Assembly: GCA_013141415.1 (NCBI GenBank)
Contig: JABFQY010000007.1
Coordinates: forward strand, 1 to 64,000
Direction: 5' to 3'
DNA length: 64,000 nt
Origin: Kiritimatiellaceae bacterium
GTDB lineage: Bacteria > Verrucomicrobiota > Kiritimatiellia > Kiritimatiellales > Tichowtungiaceae
This document shows positions 17,512 through 24,998 of the stretch, piece after piece. Each line of letters opens with the position of its first letter. Position 1 is the first letter of the stretch. Position numbers and translations under genes: made by a program. The notes beneath the pieces are model-generated. The model had not been told where the DNA came from and made no database searches. It saw only the letters and a list, made by a program, of their open reading frames with translations.

Positions 17512-20049
17512 TCACTTGCAGTTTATGCGGGTCTGGCACTGCACATTCCGGCTGGAATTTCCGGCCAGCAGAGTAAAGGTTCCCGGTTCAACCAGCCAGT
17601 CGTGCGTGGTGATATCCCAGAACGCCAGCGCTTTCCAGTCCAACGTCATCGTAACCGTCTTACGTTCGCCGGGCTGGAGGAAAACTTTTTTGAAACCTTT
17701 CAGTTCCCGGTACGGACGTTCGACGCTGGACTGTTCATCATGGACGTAAAGCTGAACCACTTCGGCTCCGGGAATCTTTCCTGTGTTTTGGACAGTAACG
17801 CTGACGGTTACCGGCTTCTTCCGGGTAATGTTTTCCGATGAAACCTGAAGGTTGCTGATCGTGAATGTCGTATAGGAAAGGCCGAAGCCGAACGGAAAGT
17901 TCACCGGCCTCTGCTTCGCTTCATACCAGCGGTAGCCGACAAAAACGCCTTCGGAATACGGGACGTCAACCGTTCTGGCGGCAATGTTGGTCGGGAATTT
18001 TGTGAACCACCATGGAGTTCCGTCGAGCAGATTGTAGTTGTATGCCGGCGAGTCCGCGAAGAACTTCTCGATGGTGAAGGGAAGCTTGCCCGACGGAGTC
18101 ACTTTGGCGGAAAGCACGTTCGCCATTGCTGCGCCGTATTCCTGTCCGAGATAATAGCCGTGAACCAAGCCTTTCACCGAATCAAGCCACGGCATTCCGA
18201 AGCCGGTACCGGTTGACGCAACCACGATCACGCTGGAGTTCTGTGCGGCCAGCGCCTGAATCCGCTGATTGATCTGTTCCGGCAGATCGAAGGATCGGTC
18301 GGCACCTTCCCGGTCGCCCATCGTCAGGAAATAGAGAATCCGGTCGGCCTTCTTGACGGTTTCGCCGGAAGGATTCTCTTCCATCGTAACGTCGTTGCCG
18401 AATACAGCCCGCAAACCGTCATAAAAATTGATGTGATCGTAGCCTTTGACATAGCCGGAGCCGCCGCCGCTGCTGGCGTTTGTTATAGCGGACAAATTGC
18501 CGGTGATCAGAATTTTCTGACCCTGGACGAGCGGCAGAACCTGATCGTTTTTCAGCAGCGTGATCGCCGACTCGGCGATTGTGCGGGCCGTCGTTTTGTG
18601 TCCGGCAAATGTGCTCATGAATGCCGGGTCTGCGGCGGGACGATCCCATGTTCCCATTTCAAACAGAACCCGCAGGGTCGGCGCAATCATCGCGTCGAGC
18701 TGTTTTTCTGTGCCGGACGGGTCTTGCGCCAGCAGAGCGCGGACATGCTGACCGAAGCCTTTTATTCCGGGCATGATACTGTTCTGTCCGGAACCCAGAA
18801 TTTTGGTCATGTCGTCCGTTCCGTCGCCCCAGTCGCTCATGACCATTCCGGTGTAACCCAGTTCGCCGCGCAGAATACCGGTCAGTAGAGCTTTGCTTTC
18901 GCCGCACTTTTCTCCGTTCAGCCAGTTGTAGGAAGACATAACAGCGCGGACATTTCCTTCCTGCACGGCGGCGGCGAAGGCCGGTAGATAAATTTCGTGA
19001 AGCGTTCGCTCGTCAATGAGGGAATTGGCGCGAGTGCGGACAAACTCGTTATTGTTCGCGACGAAATGCTTAACCGTGGCGATGACTCTTTGGCTCTGAA
19101 CGCCTTTAATGTGCTCTACCGCCATGCGACTGGTCAGATACGGATCTTCGCCCATGTACTCAAAATTCCGTCCGCAGGTTGAAGTCCGGTAAATATTGAT
19201 TCCCGGCCCCAGCAGAACGCCGGTTCCGGCGGCGCGGCATTCTTCGCCGATCGCCTTGCCCATCTCGAACGCCAGTTCCGGCTGCCAGGTGGCGGCCAGC
19301 GCAGAGGCCAGCGGAAAAGAAGTGGACTTAGTAATCGAAGAATATTCCCGTTCGATATCCGGGCGCAGGTTTAGTCCGGATGTTGCATCGTTCAGCAGAA
19401 CCGGCGCGAACCCGAACCGTTCCAGACCGGAAAAAAAGAAATAATTGAATCCGCCCGTCATGCCGATCTTTTCACGGATCGTCATGCGCTTAAGTAAATC
19501 CTGCACCCGCGCTTCCGGCGCGGCGGTTTTGTTCCGGCAGACCGCATCGGACGGAACCGGCTCATAACAAAAAGGATGCTGTCCGTTGATCCGCAGATTG
19601 ATCAGCTCGAACCCATTGGTGGACTCTAAGCACTGGATACGAAGTCCGATAGCGGTAACAACCGGATCCACTTTATGAACGGTGAATTTGAATCCAAACC
19701 AGCCTTCGGATTCAGGTGGTTTAAAGTCCACCGGATGGGCAACGGGGTTCCATGTTTTTCCGTCAGCGGTCAGTTGAACCGTATAGTCGGAAGGATGGTT
19801 GGTTCCCCATTCAATTTCGACCGACCGGATCGGCCACGGGTGACTAAGGTCAACCGTGATTTCCTGTTTGCCGGTCTGTTCTGAACTCCAGGATGTCAGG
19901 CTGTCGCTGTCTAAAGCAGCCATAGGGTTGCTTCCGGGCAGCGACGACGTAGCCGTAGTCTCCGTTGCGCGGGCCGTTTGGATGGTCAGGAAGGTCGCCA
20001 CAGCCGCAATGTAGCGCAAAGACCGGTGTTGGACTGACGCAAATCTCAT
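17512..20049 (-). CDS. Secreted glycoside hydrolase family 3 with N-terminal discoidin-like domain
   Basis: 845 residues. Signal peptide about 1-28 (cleavage near Ala-Arg-Ala). An F5/8 type C-like carbohydrate-binding domain spans about 40-165, and the GH3 N-terminal barrel about 190-480. The barrel carries Lys-His-Phe-Val-Ala-Asn-Asn and the nucleophile Asp in Val-Met-Ser-Asp-Trp-Gly. The GH3 C-terminal alpha/beta domain (about 510-720) and a fibronectin type III-like domain (about 755-835, Glu-Val-Val-Gln-Leu-Tyr-Val) follow. This is the layout of beta-glucosidase/beta-xylosidase-type exo-enzymes acting in the periplasm or outside the cell. The substrate cannot be assigned. Divergent from the M23 gene. 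Confidence 0.94.
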   Translation of the reverse strand: MRFASVQHRSLRYIAAVATFLTIQTARATETTATSSLPGSNPMAALDSDSLTSWSSEQTGKQEITVDLSHPWPIRSVEIEWGTNHPSDYTVQLTADGKTWNPVAHPVDFKPPESEGWFGFKFTVHKVDPVVTAIGLRIQCLESTNGFELINLRINGQHPFCYEPVPSDAVCRNKTAAPEARVQDLLKRMTIREKIGMTGGFNYFFFSGLERFGFAPVLLNDATSGLNLRPDIEREYSSITKSTSFPLASALAATWQPELAFEMGKAIGEECRAAGTGVLLGPGINIYRTSTCGRNFEYMGEDPYLTSRMAVEHIKGVQSQRVIATVKHFVANNNEFVRTRANSLIDERTLHEIYLPAFAAAVQEGNVRAVMSSYNWLNGEKCGESKALLTGILRGELGYTGMVMSDWGDGTDDMTKILGSGQNSIMPGIKGFGQHVRALLAQDPSGTEKQLDAMIAPTLRVLFEMGTWDRPAADPAFMSTFAGHKTTARTIAESAITLLKNDQVLPLVQGQKILITGNLSAITNASSGGGSGYVKGYDHINFYDGLRAVFGNDVTMEENPSGETVKKADRILYFLTMGDREGADRSFDLPEQINQRIQALAAQNSSVIVVASTGTGFGMPWLDSVKGLVHGYYLGQEYGAAMANVLSAKVTPSGKLPFTIEKFFADSPAYNYNLLDGTPWWFTKFPTNIAARTVDVPYSEGVFVGYRWYEAKQRPVNFPFGFGLSYTTFTISNLQVSSENITRKKPVTVSVTVQNTGKIPGAEVVQLYVHDEQSSVERPYRELKGFKKVFLQPGERKTVTMTLDWKALAFWDITTHDWLVEPGTFTLLAGNSSRNVQCQTRINCK

Positions 20050-20179
20050 CTATTTGTTCTCCGGCGGCTGGTGGTGGGGAAGGTGCGTAACGAATGCCGA
20101 CTATTTCAGAATTTCCGCCGGACGGAAAGGTTTGCGGTTGTTTTTGTAAATGAGTCTGGCACCATGCGCCGCTTAATTT

Positions 20180-21271
20180 ATGGCACAGCAGCACTCAAAA
20201 ATTATTCGTCATCTGTTCATTCTGATCGCAATCAGTCTGGTTGCCGCCGGATGCTGGAAGTTCCGCAGCGGCGCGCCGAAAACAGCCGCCGGGCCGGAGC
20301 ACGCGGACGAACCGGCTCCGTTGCCGGGCTTGTTGTTCGGATTTCCTACGCCGCAAACCCGGCTGGACGACACGAATAATCCGGCGGTGTTCATGCCGAC
20401 GGAATCCGGCAAAGTCGAATCGGCCTGGTACGGCTCAACCCGGACGCGGAAGTTCGGTAAATATTTTCTTCCGGCGTTTCACGAAGGCGTGGACATTGCG
20501 CCGACGGCGCGCGACTCAAAGGGCCGCGCACTGGATCCGGTGTTCGCCGCCGCCGACGGATACGTCGGCTACATCAGCCGGGTCGGCGGCAACTCCTCGT
20601 ACGGAATTTACGTCGTGCTGCTCCATAAAGACACCCTCGGCGAATACTTCACACTCTATGCCCACCTTGCTTCCGCCGCCGGGCTGAAAGAAGGCGATGC
20701 CGTGACACGCGGCACCGAAATCGGACGGATAGGCAACACCTCCACGCTGAAAATTCCGGTTCAGCGCAGCCATTTGCATTTTGAATTCGGCACCATGCTC
20801 AACGACCGGTTCAGCGGCTGGTTCCGGAAAGAAAAACTCAAACCCTTTCACGGCAACATGCACGGCTACAACCTCGCCGGACTCAATCCGAAGGAACTGT
20901 TCCCGTACATGACCAACGGACAGCACTTTGTTTTTCAGCAATACATCACCAACTGCCCCGTCGCTTTCCGGCTGATTGTTCCGGTCGCCGGAAAGCCAGA
21001 CTATTATTGCCGTTACCCGGCGCTGTGGAACGCCGGAGAAAACTTTCCCTGCGCGATAGTCGTGGACGTTTCCGAAGGCAAAGTTCCGTTGCAGGCCAGA
21101 GCGGCGACCGAAGAAGAAGCCGCATCGCTCCGGAAAAACAAGCCGCGCGTGCTGAACGCTTTCTCCGAAGTCCTCGGACGCAACGGTGCCCGTCTCATCG
21201 TCGAAAAAGACGGCCAGTGGATTCTGGGCCGCAACGGCGAGCAGTGGCTGGAAATTCTGCTCTACCGCTAA
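20180..21271 (+). CDS. M23-family (LytM) peptidase lipoprotein
   Basis: 363 residues with a lipoprotein signal ending Val-Ala-Ala-Gly-Cys25. The zinc site of the M23 fold is visible: His-Glu-Gly-Val-Asp-Ile (first His and Asp) and Ser-His-Leu-His-Phe-Glu-Phe-Gly (HxH). These enzymes cut peptidoglycan cross-bridges or activate amidases at the envelope. The roughly 140-residue C-terminal part after the LytM core (from the Gly-Gln-His-Phe-Val region) is not a family I recognise. The ATG at 20180 starts the only plausible signal peptide. A truncated REP element begins 50 bases after the stop. Confidence 0.9.
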   Translation: MAQQHSKIIRHLFILIAISLVAAGCWKFRSGAPKTAAGPEHADEPAPLPGLLFGFPTPQTRLDDTNNPAVFMPTESGKVESAWYGSTRTRKFGKYFLPAFHEGVDIAPTARDSKGRALDPVFAAADGYVGYISRVGGNSSYGIYVVLLHKDTLGEYFTLYAHLASAAGLKEGDAVTRGTEIGRIGNTSTLKIPVQRSHLHFEFGTMLNDRFSGWFRKEKLKPFHGNMHGYNLAGLNPKELFPYMTNGQHFVFQQYITNCPVAFRLIVPVAGKPDYYCRYPALWNAGENFPCAIVVDVSEGKVPLQARAATEEEAASLRKNKPRVLNAFSEVLGRNGARLIVEKDGQWILGRNGEQWLEILLYR

Positions 21272-21321
21272 AAGCGTCCTGTCGCTGGGGTCACGGAGTC
21301 GGCACGATGAGTCGAAGTATT

Positions 21322-21363
21322 GTAGCCGCGATCCATGATCGCGGAACCGAGGTCAAGGACCTC
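21322..21363. repeat. Truncated GTAG-type REP pair
   Basis: GTAG, an 8-bp hairpin (21326-21344, loop CAT), an AA spacer, and a second hairpin with loop AAG that stops after 6 bases of its right arm. The missing CGG-CTAC end is replaced by hsdS-derived sequence. It is the exact reverse complement of the full element at 62268-62315. Confidence 0.85.
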
Positions 21364-21423
21364 CACCAGTTTCTGCTCGGCTTCAATCTCGGCGACGATG
21401 GCTTGCTGTTCCGCCTTTAGAAT
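21364..21423 (-). pseudogene. Fragment of an hsdS 3'-terminal copy (first unit)
   Basis: About 60 bases nearly identical to the part of the hsdM-hsdS gene encoding the Ala-Glu-Gln-Gln-Ala-Ile-Val-Ala-Glu-Ile-Glu-Ala-Glu-Gln-Lys coiled region. The rest of the copy was lost at the junction with the truncated REP. Not expressible as a protein. Confidence 0.8.
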
Positions 21424-21487
21424 GTAGATGCGACGCCCTCGTCGCGTTCGAATGAATGGGAAAACGCGACGAGGGCGTCGCGTCTAC
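21424..21487. repeat. GTAG-ended long palindrome, copy 1
   Basis: Inverted repeat with 25-base arms (21424-21448 and 21463-21487, one mismatch) and a 14-base loop. Each arm itself folds as a hairpin around CCCT/AGGG. The ends are GTAGA and TCTAC. Repeated 201 bases further at 21625. Confidence 0.92.
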
Positions 21488-21624
21488 GTTGGACAGCCCC
21501 AGATGCGGGCGAGGGTGGTTTTGATTTTCTGCTCGAAGCGGGTGATCAGTTCGCGGTTGGCGGCCACCAGCTTTTGCTCGGCTTCAATCTCCGCTACGAT
21601 CGCCTGCTGCTCCGCCTTTAGAAT
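21488..21624 (-). pseudogene. Tandem copy of the hsdS 3' end (second unit)
   Basis: 137 bases closely matching the last 43 or so codons of the hsdM-hsdS gene at 21685. They still encode Ala-Glu-Gln-Gln-Ala-Ile-Val through Arg-Ile-Trp-Gly-Cys-Pro-Thr and end at a TAG supplied by the neighbouring palindrome. It differs from the intact copy by a few substitutions and has no methylase or target-recognition sequence. A remnant or tandem duplication rather than a gene. Confidence 0.85.
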
Positions 21625-21688
21625 GTAGACGCGACGCCCTCGTCGCGTTCGAATGAATGGGAAAACGCGACGAGGGCGTCGCGTCTAC
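21625..21688. repeat. GTAG-ended long palindrome, copy 2
   Basis: Perfect 25-base arms (21625-21649 and 21664-21688) around the same 14-base loop as the copy at 21424. Its right end overlaps the hsdM-hsdS gene: the TAG stop codon (21687-21685 on the minus strand) is part of the element's GTAG. Confidence 0.93.
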
Positions 21689-24240
21689 GTTGGACAGCCC
21701 CAGATGCGGGCGAGGGTGGCTTGGATTTTCTGCTCGAAGCGGGTAATCAGTTCGCGGTTGGCGGACACCAGTTTTTGCTCGGCTTCGATCTCCGCGACTA
21801 TCGCCTGCTGCTCCGCCAGCGGCGGCAGAGGGAATTTAATTGCACTCAGGTCGTCGGTGTTGATCTTCAGAGTGCCGTGCGCGGCGGTTTCTAAAATCTT
21901 CCGGAACTGCGGCTCTTCTTGTTTCAGCATCACCCTGAGAAACGTTGAATTGACCGACGCGTGCGGCTTCATCGCCTTTACGTCTTGGTTGAAGGCGCAT
22001 GGTTTCGCGAGTTCACAGATTGGCACTCCGTTGGCGAGACCCATACCCCGAACAAGAATCAAAAGCGAACCAACGGGCGCGATTTGCGTGGCGCTTTCTT
22101 TGACAGCGGCTTTCGAAACGTGGGTTGAAGCATCCGACAACACATCGGATTTCATATCCTTGGCCGAGACCCACGGGATGTCGCCAATCCAATAGGATTC
22201 ATTGGCCTTTGATGGCGTTCCACCGCTGCTGTAGCTAACGACGTTCCCCAATTCCACCATCGGCCAGTCGGGGTGGATGGGGATGTGGGGGCGGTAGTGG
22301 TCGAGGACGGCGCGGGCACCGTTGATGACTTTCTGGTAGCCCTCGATCTCCGCCACGATCTCTTTCTGTATTTCCAGCGGCGGCAGGGGGATTTCAAACT
22401 TGTTCACATTGGCGACGGTGATCATGGGAATCCCGACGCCCTCGGTAATTGTCTTGAAGTCAAACGCCTTCAGCCAGTGATATAGGAACTCAGGCAAAAT
22501 TCGCTCCACGGCTGCCGTGATTGCGATGGTCGTTTGAGTGCATGTGAAGCAATCGCGATTGGGAAACTTCACCGAGCCGATTGTGCCACGCGCACCAATT
22601 ACGAGAGTGTTTTTTCCAAATGACAACCGGGTTGGCTCACTGAAAGCCCACGGCTCATCTGACGAATCGGCACTGAAGATGGCTTTCCCTTTGCCGGTCA
22701 GGTCGCCCTTGATCAGAGTTTCGCCCATTCGGACTTCCGCAATTTCCTCCAGCAAGACCCGTGGGTAGATGGAGTGCTGCGTGACGCCCTCGCGGTAGCG
22801 CTCGCCGGAGAGGTTGTAGTCGCCGTTGGCGGCGATTTTGGATTTGGGGACGATTTGGGTGTTGCTGTAGGCCGGGTCCCCTGACCCGGCGTCTGACAAG
22901 GGAACGCCGCGTGGGGGCACGCGGCCTACATCCGCAACCCCCGCCTGATTGTCGACAGGATCCCTTGACTCGGCAACGCCGCGTGGGGGCACGCGGCCTA
23001 CATTGAAATATCCTTTGAGAAACGTGGCGGCATCCGGCAGGTCGCTGCCAGCAACGGCGCGGCGCTGGGCGCCGAGGCCGTAGCCGTCGTTTTCGATTTT
23101 GACGAAGGCGATGGTGTCGGATTTTTTCGCCAGCGCTTTGTCGAGAATCAGGATGCTGGTCTTGACGCCGGAATAGGGATTGAAGCAGCCCGCCGGGAGC
23201 GAGACGACGGCGACGAGCGAATTTTCGACCAGCATCTTGCGCAGCTGTTTGTAGGCGGTCTGGCTCTGGAAGATGATCCCTTCGGGGACAATGATGGCGG
23301 CGCGTCCGGTGGGCGTGAGGTGTTCGGCCATGTAGTCCACGAAGAGCACTTCGCTGCGCTTGGCCTGAATGGAGAAACGCTTGTGCGGCTTGATGCCGCC
23401 TTTCGGCGACATGAAGGGCGGGTTGGCGAGGATGACGTCGGCGTATTCATTCCAGCGTTCTTCGGAGGTGAGGGTGTCGTACTCGACAATATGCGGGTCG
23501 GCGAAGCCGTGGAGGTAAAGGTTGACCAGCGAAAGGCGCACCATGTCGGGCGAAATGTCATAGCCACGGAAGTTTTTGGCCATTTTGCCGCGCTCGTCGG
23601 GGGTCAGCGGTTTGGCGGACGGATTTGCCCGATTGGACGGATCGTGAGCTTTCAGGATGTGTTTGTAAGCGGAGATGAGAAAACCGGCGGTGCCGCAGGC
23701 GGGATCGAGAATCACTTCACCTTTTTTCGGCGCGATGACCTCGACCATGAAGTCGATGATGTGGCGCGGCGTGCGGAACTGTCCGGCGTCGCCCTGCGAG
23801 CCGAGGACGGAGAGCAGATATTCAAAAGCGTCGCCGAGCTTTTCGCTGTGGTCATAGGTGAACCCGTTGATGATCTTGAGGAAACTCTTGAGCGTTTCGG
23901 GGTCGCGGTACGGCAGGTCGGCATCTTTGAGAATGTCGCGGAAGAGCGGCGGGATGCCGGGATTCTCCGGCATTTTCGCCAGCCCTTCTTTGTAGAGGTC
24001 GCGCATTTCGTGTCCGCCGAGCGACGGGCTCATCAGCTTGGCCCAGCCGTAGCGGGCGAACTCCTTGGTGAAGAACTTGCGCTTGCCGCCCAGCTCCTCG
24101 GCCTCGGCATCCATGTCGTCCATGAACTTGTAGATCAGGGCGATGGTAATCTGCTCCACCTGCGATTTGGGGTCGGGCACCTTGCCGACGAGAATATCGC
24201 GGGCGGTGTCGATGCGGCGTTTGGTTTCTGAGTCGAGCAT
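21685..24240 (-). CDS. hsdM: Type I restriction-modification methylase fused to specificity subunit (HsdM-HsdS)
   Basis: 851 residues. HsdM part: an N-terminal helical region, SAM motif I Asp-Pro-Ala-Cys-Gly-Thr-Ala-Gly-Phe (179-187), and catalytic motif IV Asn273-Pro-Pro-Phe276, typical of N6-adenine methylases. From about residue 470 an HsdS-like part carries two target-recognition domains. Each is followed by a conserved helix (Pro-Leu-Pro-Pro-Leu-Glu-Ile-Gln and Pro-Leu-Pro-Pro-Leu-Ala-Glu-Gln-Gln). The start ATG at 24240 begins the conserved N-terminus; the longer open frame upstream overlaps the next gene. REP-like palindromes are inserted in frame at about residues 413-458, and the stop codon lies in another palindrome. 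hsdM and hsdS are usually separate genes. Confidence 0.93.
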   Translation of the reverse strand: MLDSETKRRIDTARDILVGKVPDPKSQVEQITIALIYKFMDDMDAEAEELGGKRKFFTKEFARYGWAKLMSPSLGGHEMRDLYKEGLAKMPENPGIPPLFRDILKDADLPYRDPETLKSFLKIINGFTYDHSEKLGDAFEYLLSVLGSQGDAGQFRTPRHIIDFMVEVIAPKKGEVILDPACGTAGFLISAYKHILKAHDPSNRANPSAKPLTPDERGKMAKNFRGYDISPDMVRLSLVNLYLHGFADPHIVEYDTLTSEERWNEYADVILANPPFMSPKGGIKPHKRFSIQAKRSEVLFVDYMAEHLTPTGRAAIIVPEGIIFQSQTAYKQLRKMLVENSLVAVVSLPAGCFNPYSGVKTSILILDKALAKKSDTIAFVKIENDGYGLGAQRRAVAGSDLPDAATFLKGYFNVGRVPPRGVAESRDPVDNQAGVADVGRVPPRGVPLSDAGSGDPAYSNTQIVPKSKIAANGDYNLSGERYREGVTQHSIYPRVLLEEIAEVRMGETLIKGDLTGKGKAIFSADSSDEPWAFSEPTRLSFGKNTLVIGARGTIGSVKFPNRDCFTCTQTTIAITAAVERILPEFLYHWLKAFDFKTITEGVGIPMITVANVNKFEIPLPPLEIQKEIVAEIEGYQKVINGARAVLDHYRPHIPIHPDWPMVELGNVVSYSSGGTPSKANESYWIGDIPWVSAKDMKSDVLSDASTHVSKAAVKESATQIAPVGSLLILVRGMGLANGVPICELAKPCAFNQDVKAMKPHASVNSTFLRVMLKQEEPQFRKILETAAHGTLKINTDDLSAIKFPLPPLAEQQAIVAEIEAEQKLVSANRELITRFEQKIQATLARIWGCPT
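22867..22929. repeat. GTAG...CTAC REP pair inside hsdM-hsdS
   Basis: GTAG, hairpin GCCGGGTC-CCCT-GACCCGGC (22871-22890), a 15-base spacer, hairpin GCCGCGTG-GGGG-CACGCGGC (22906-22925), CTAC. It is read through in frame on the minus strand as Val-Gly-Arg-Val-Pro-Pro-Arg-Gly-Val and flanking residues. Confidence 0.92.
22951..23001. repeat. Second, half-degenerate REP pair inside hsdM-hsdS
   Basis: The right hairpin GCCGCGTG-GGGG-CACGCGGC (22978-22997) plus CTAC is identical to that of the element at 22867. The left hairpin has decayed (GGATCCCTTGACTCGGC). It also encodes Val-Gly-Arg-Val-Pro-Pro-Arg-Gly-Val in frame. Confidence 0.88.
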
Positions 24241-24256
24241 GGTTTCCTTTGCGGGT

Positions 24257-24985
24257 TTAAACTTTGGCAACGCCTTTGCAGTCGGGATAGCCGGTGCAGC
24301 CCCAGAACTGCTGGCCGGCGTTTTTGCCGGATTTGGCGGTTCGCAATACCGTTGGTTTCCCGCACTGCGGACAGGCCGGGATTTTATCAGACGGTTTCGC
24401 GGCGCGTTTGGCCAGCCGGGCGGTGGCGAGCTGTTCGCTGTAGCCGCCGCCTTCGATAAACTGCGCTTCGAGCGCGGCAATCTGCTGGTCGAGCAGGTAA
24501 TTGGCCTGGTTAATCAGGCAAATCAAGGCATTGGCCCGCACGGCGGAGTCGGCGTGCTCCAGCCAGGGCGCGTAAAGCGCCCACCTTGCCTGATCTGACA
24601 GATCAGTCAGATTGGACTGATCGGGCGAATCCTGTTTGAAATTGCGGGGGACATTGCGCACGGCCAGCGCTTCGGGGCTGTCGGGGTTCCACTTCGTGAG
24701 ACGGCGATGGCGCAGGAAGTCTTCGTAGTCGAGCAGGAGTTCTTCGAGGCTGGCGCGGGCGACGTTCACCAGCCGGAGTTCGGTTTGCGAAGAGGTTGCG
24801 GCGGCGCGGCTGCCTTCGGCGATGTTCTGCCGTCCGGAGCGGGCGGCCTGCACCATCTGATCCACCGTGCGGGAGCGCGGGTCGAGAAACTTTTCGCAGA
24901 ACCAGACGGTGGCATCATAGATCACGGTAGAGGTTTGAAAACTGCATGTCTCCCGGTAGCCGCCGCTGGGTCGTATTTTCGCCAT
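24257..24985 (-). CDS. Four-helix-bundle suffix-domain protein with C-terminal topoisomerase-type zinc finger
   Basis: 242 residues. The N-terminal half resembles four-helix-bundle (S23/IVP-like) proteins: Arg-Thr-Val-Asp-Gln-Met-Val-Gln-Ala-Ala-Arg-Ser-Gly-Arg-Gln-Asn-Ile-Ala-Glu-Gly, then Leu-Glu-Glu-Leu-Leu-Leu-Asp-Tyr-Glu-Asp-Phe. The C-terminus is a Cys4 finger of the topoisomerase I type (Cys-Pro-Gln-Cys-Gly-Lys ... Phe-Trp-Gly-Cys-Thr-Gly-Tyr-Pro-Asp-Cys). From memory such proteins are annotated as 'four helix bundle suffix domain-containing' and occur in type I R-M loci. It sits 13 bases after hsdR and 16 before hsdM-hsdS, so it is part of that operon. Its role in restriction is unknown. 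Confidence 0.8.
   Translation of the reverse strand: MAKIRPSGGYRETCSFQTSTVIYDATVWFCEKFLDPRSRTVDQMVQAARSGRQNIAEGSRAAATSSQTELRLVNVARASLEELLLDYEDFLRHRRLTKWNPDSPEALAVRNVPRNFKQDSPDQSNLTDLSDQARWALYAPWLEHADSAVRANALICLINQANYLLDQQIAALEAQFIEGGGYSEQLATARLAKRAAKPSDKIPACPQCGKPTVLRTAKSGKNAGQQFWGCTGYPDCKGVAKV
24590..24622. repeat. Overlapping palindromes within the four-helix-bundle gene
   Basis: CTGATCTG-A-CAGATCAG (24590-24606) overlaps GATCAGTC-AGATTG-GACTGATC (24601-24622). Read in frame it encodes a Ser/Asp/Gln-rich insert (Pro-Asp-Gln-Ser-Asn-Leu-Thr-Asp-Leu-Ser-Asp-Gln) between the helical and zinc-finger parts. Confidence 0.75.
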
Positions 24986-24998
24986 AGTCGTTATTCCT

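Noticed and set aside
21322-21688. CRISPR array or integron attC sites
   Set aside because: The repeat unit is hsdS-derived sequence plus a palindrome with a 201-base period. There are no regular short spacers, cas genes or integrase.
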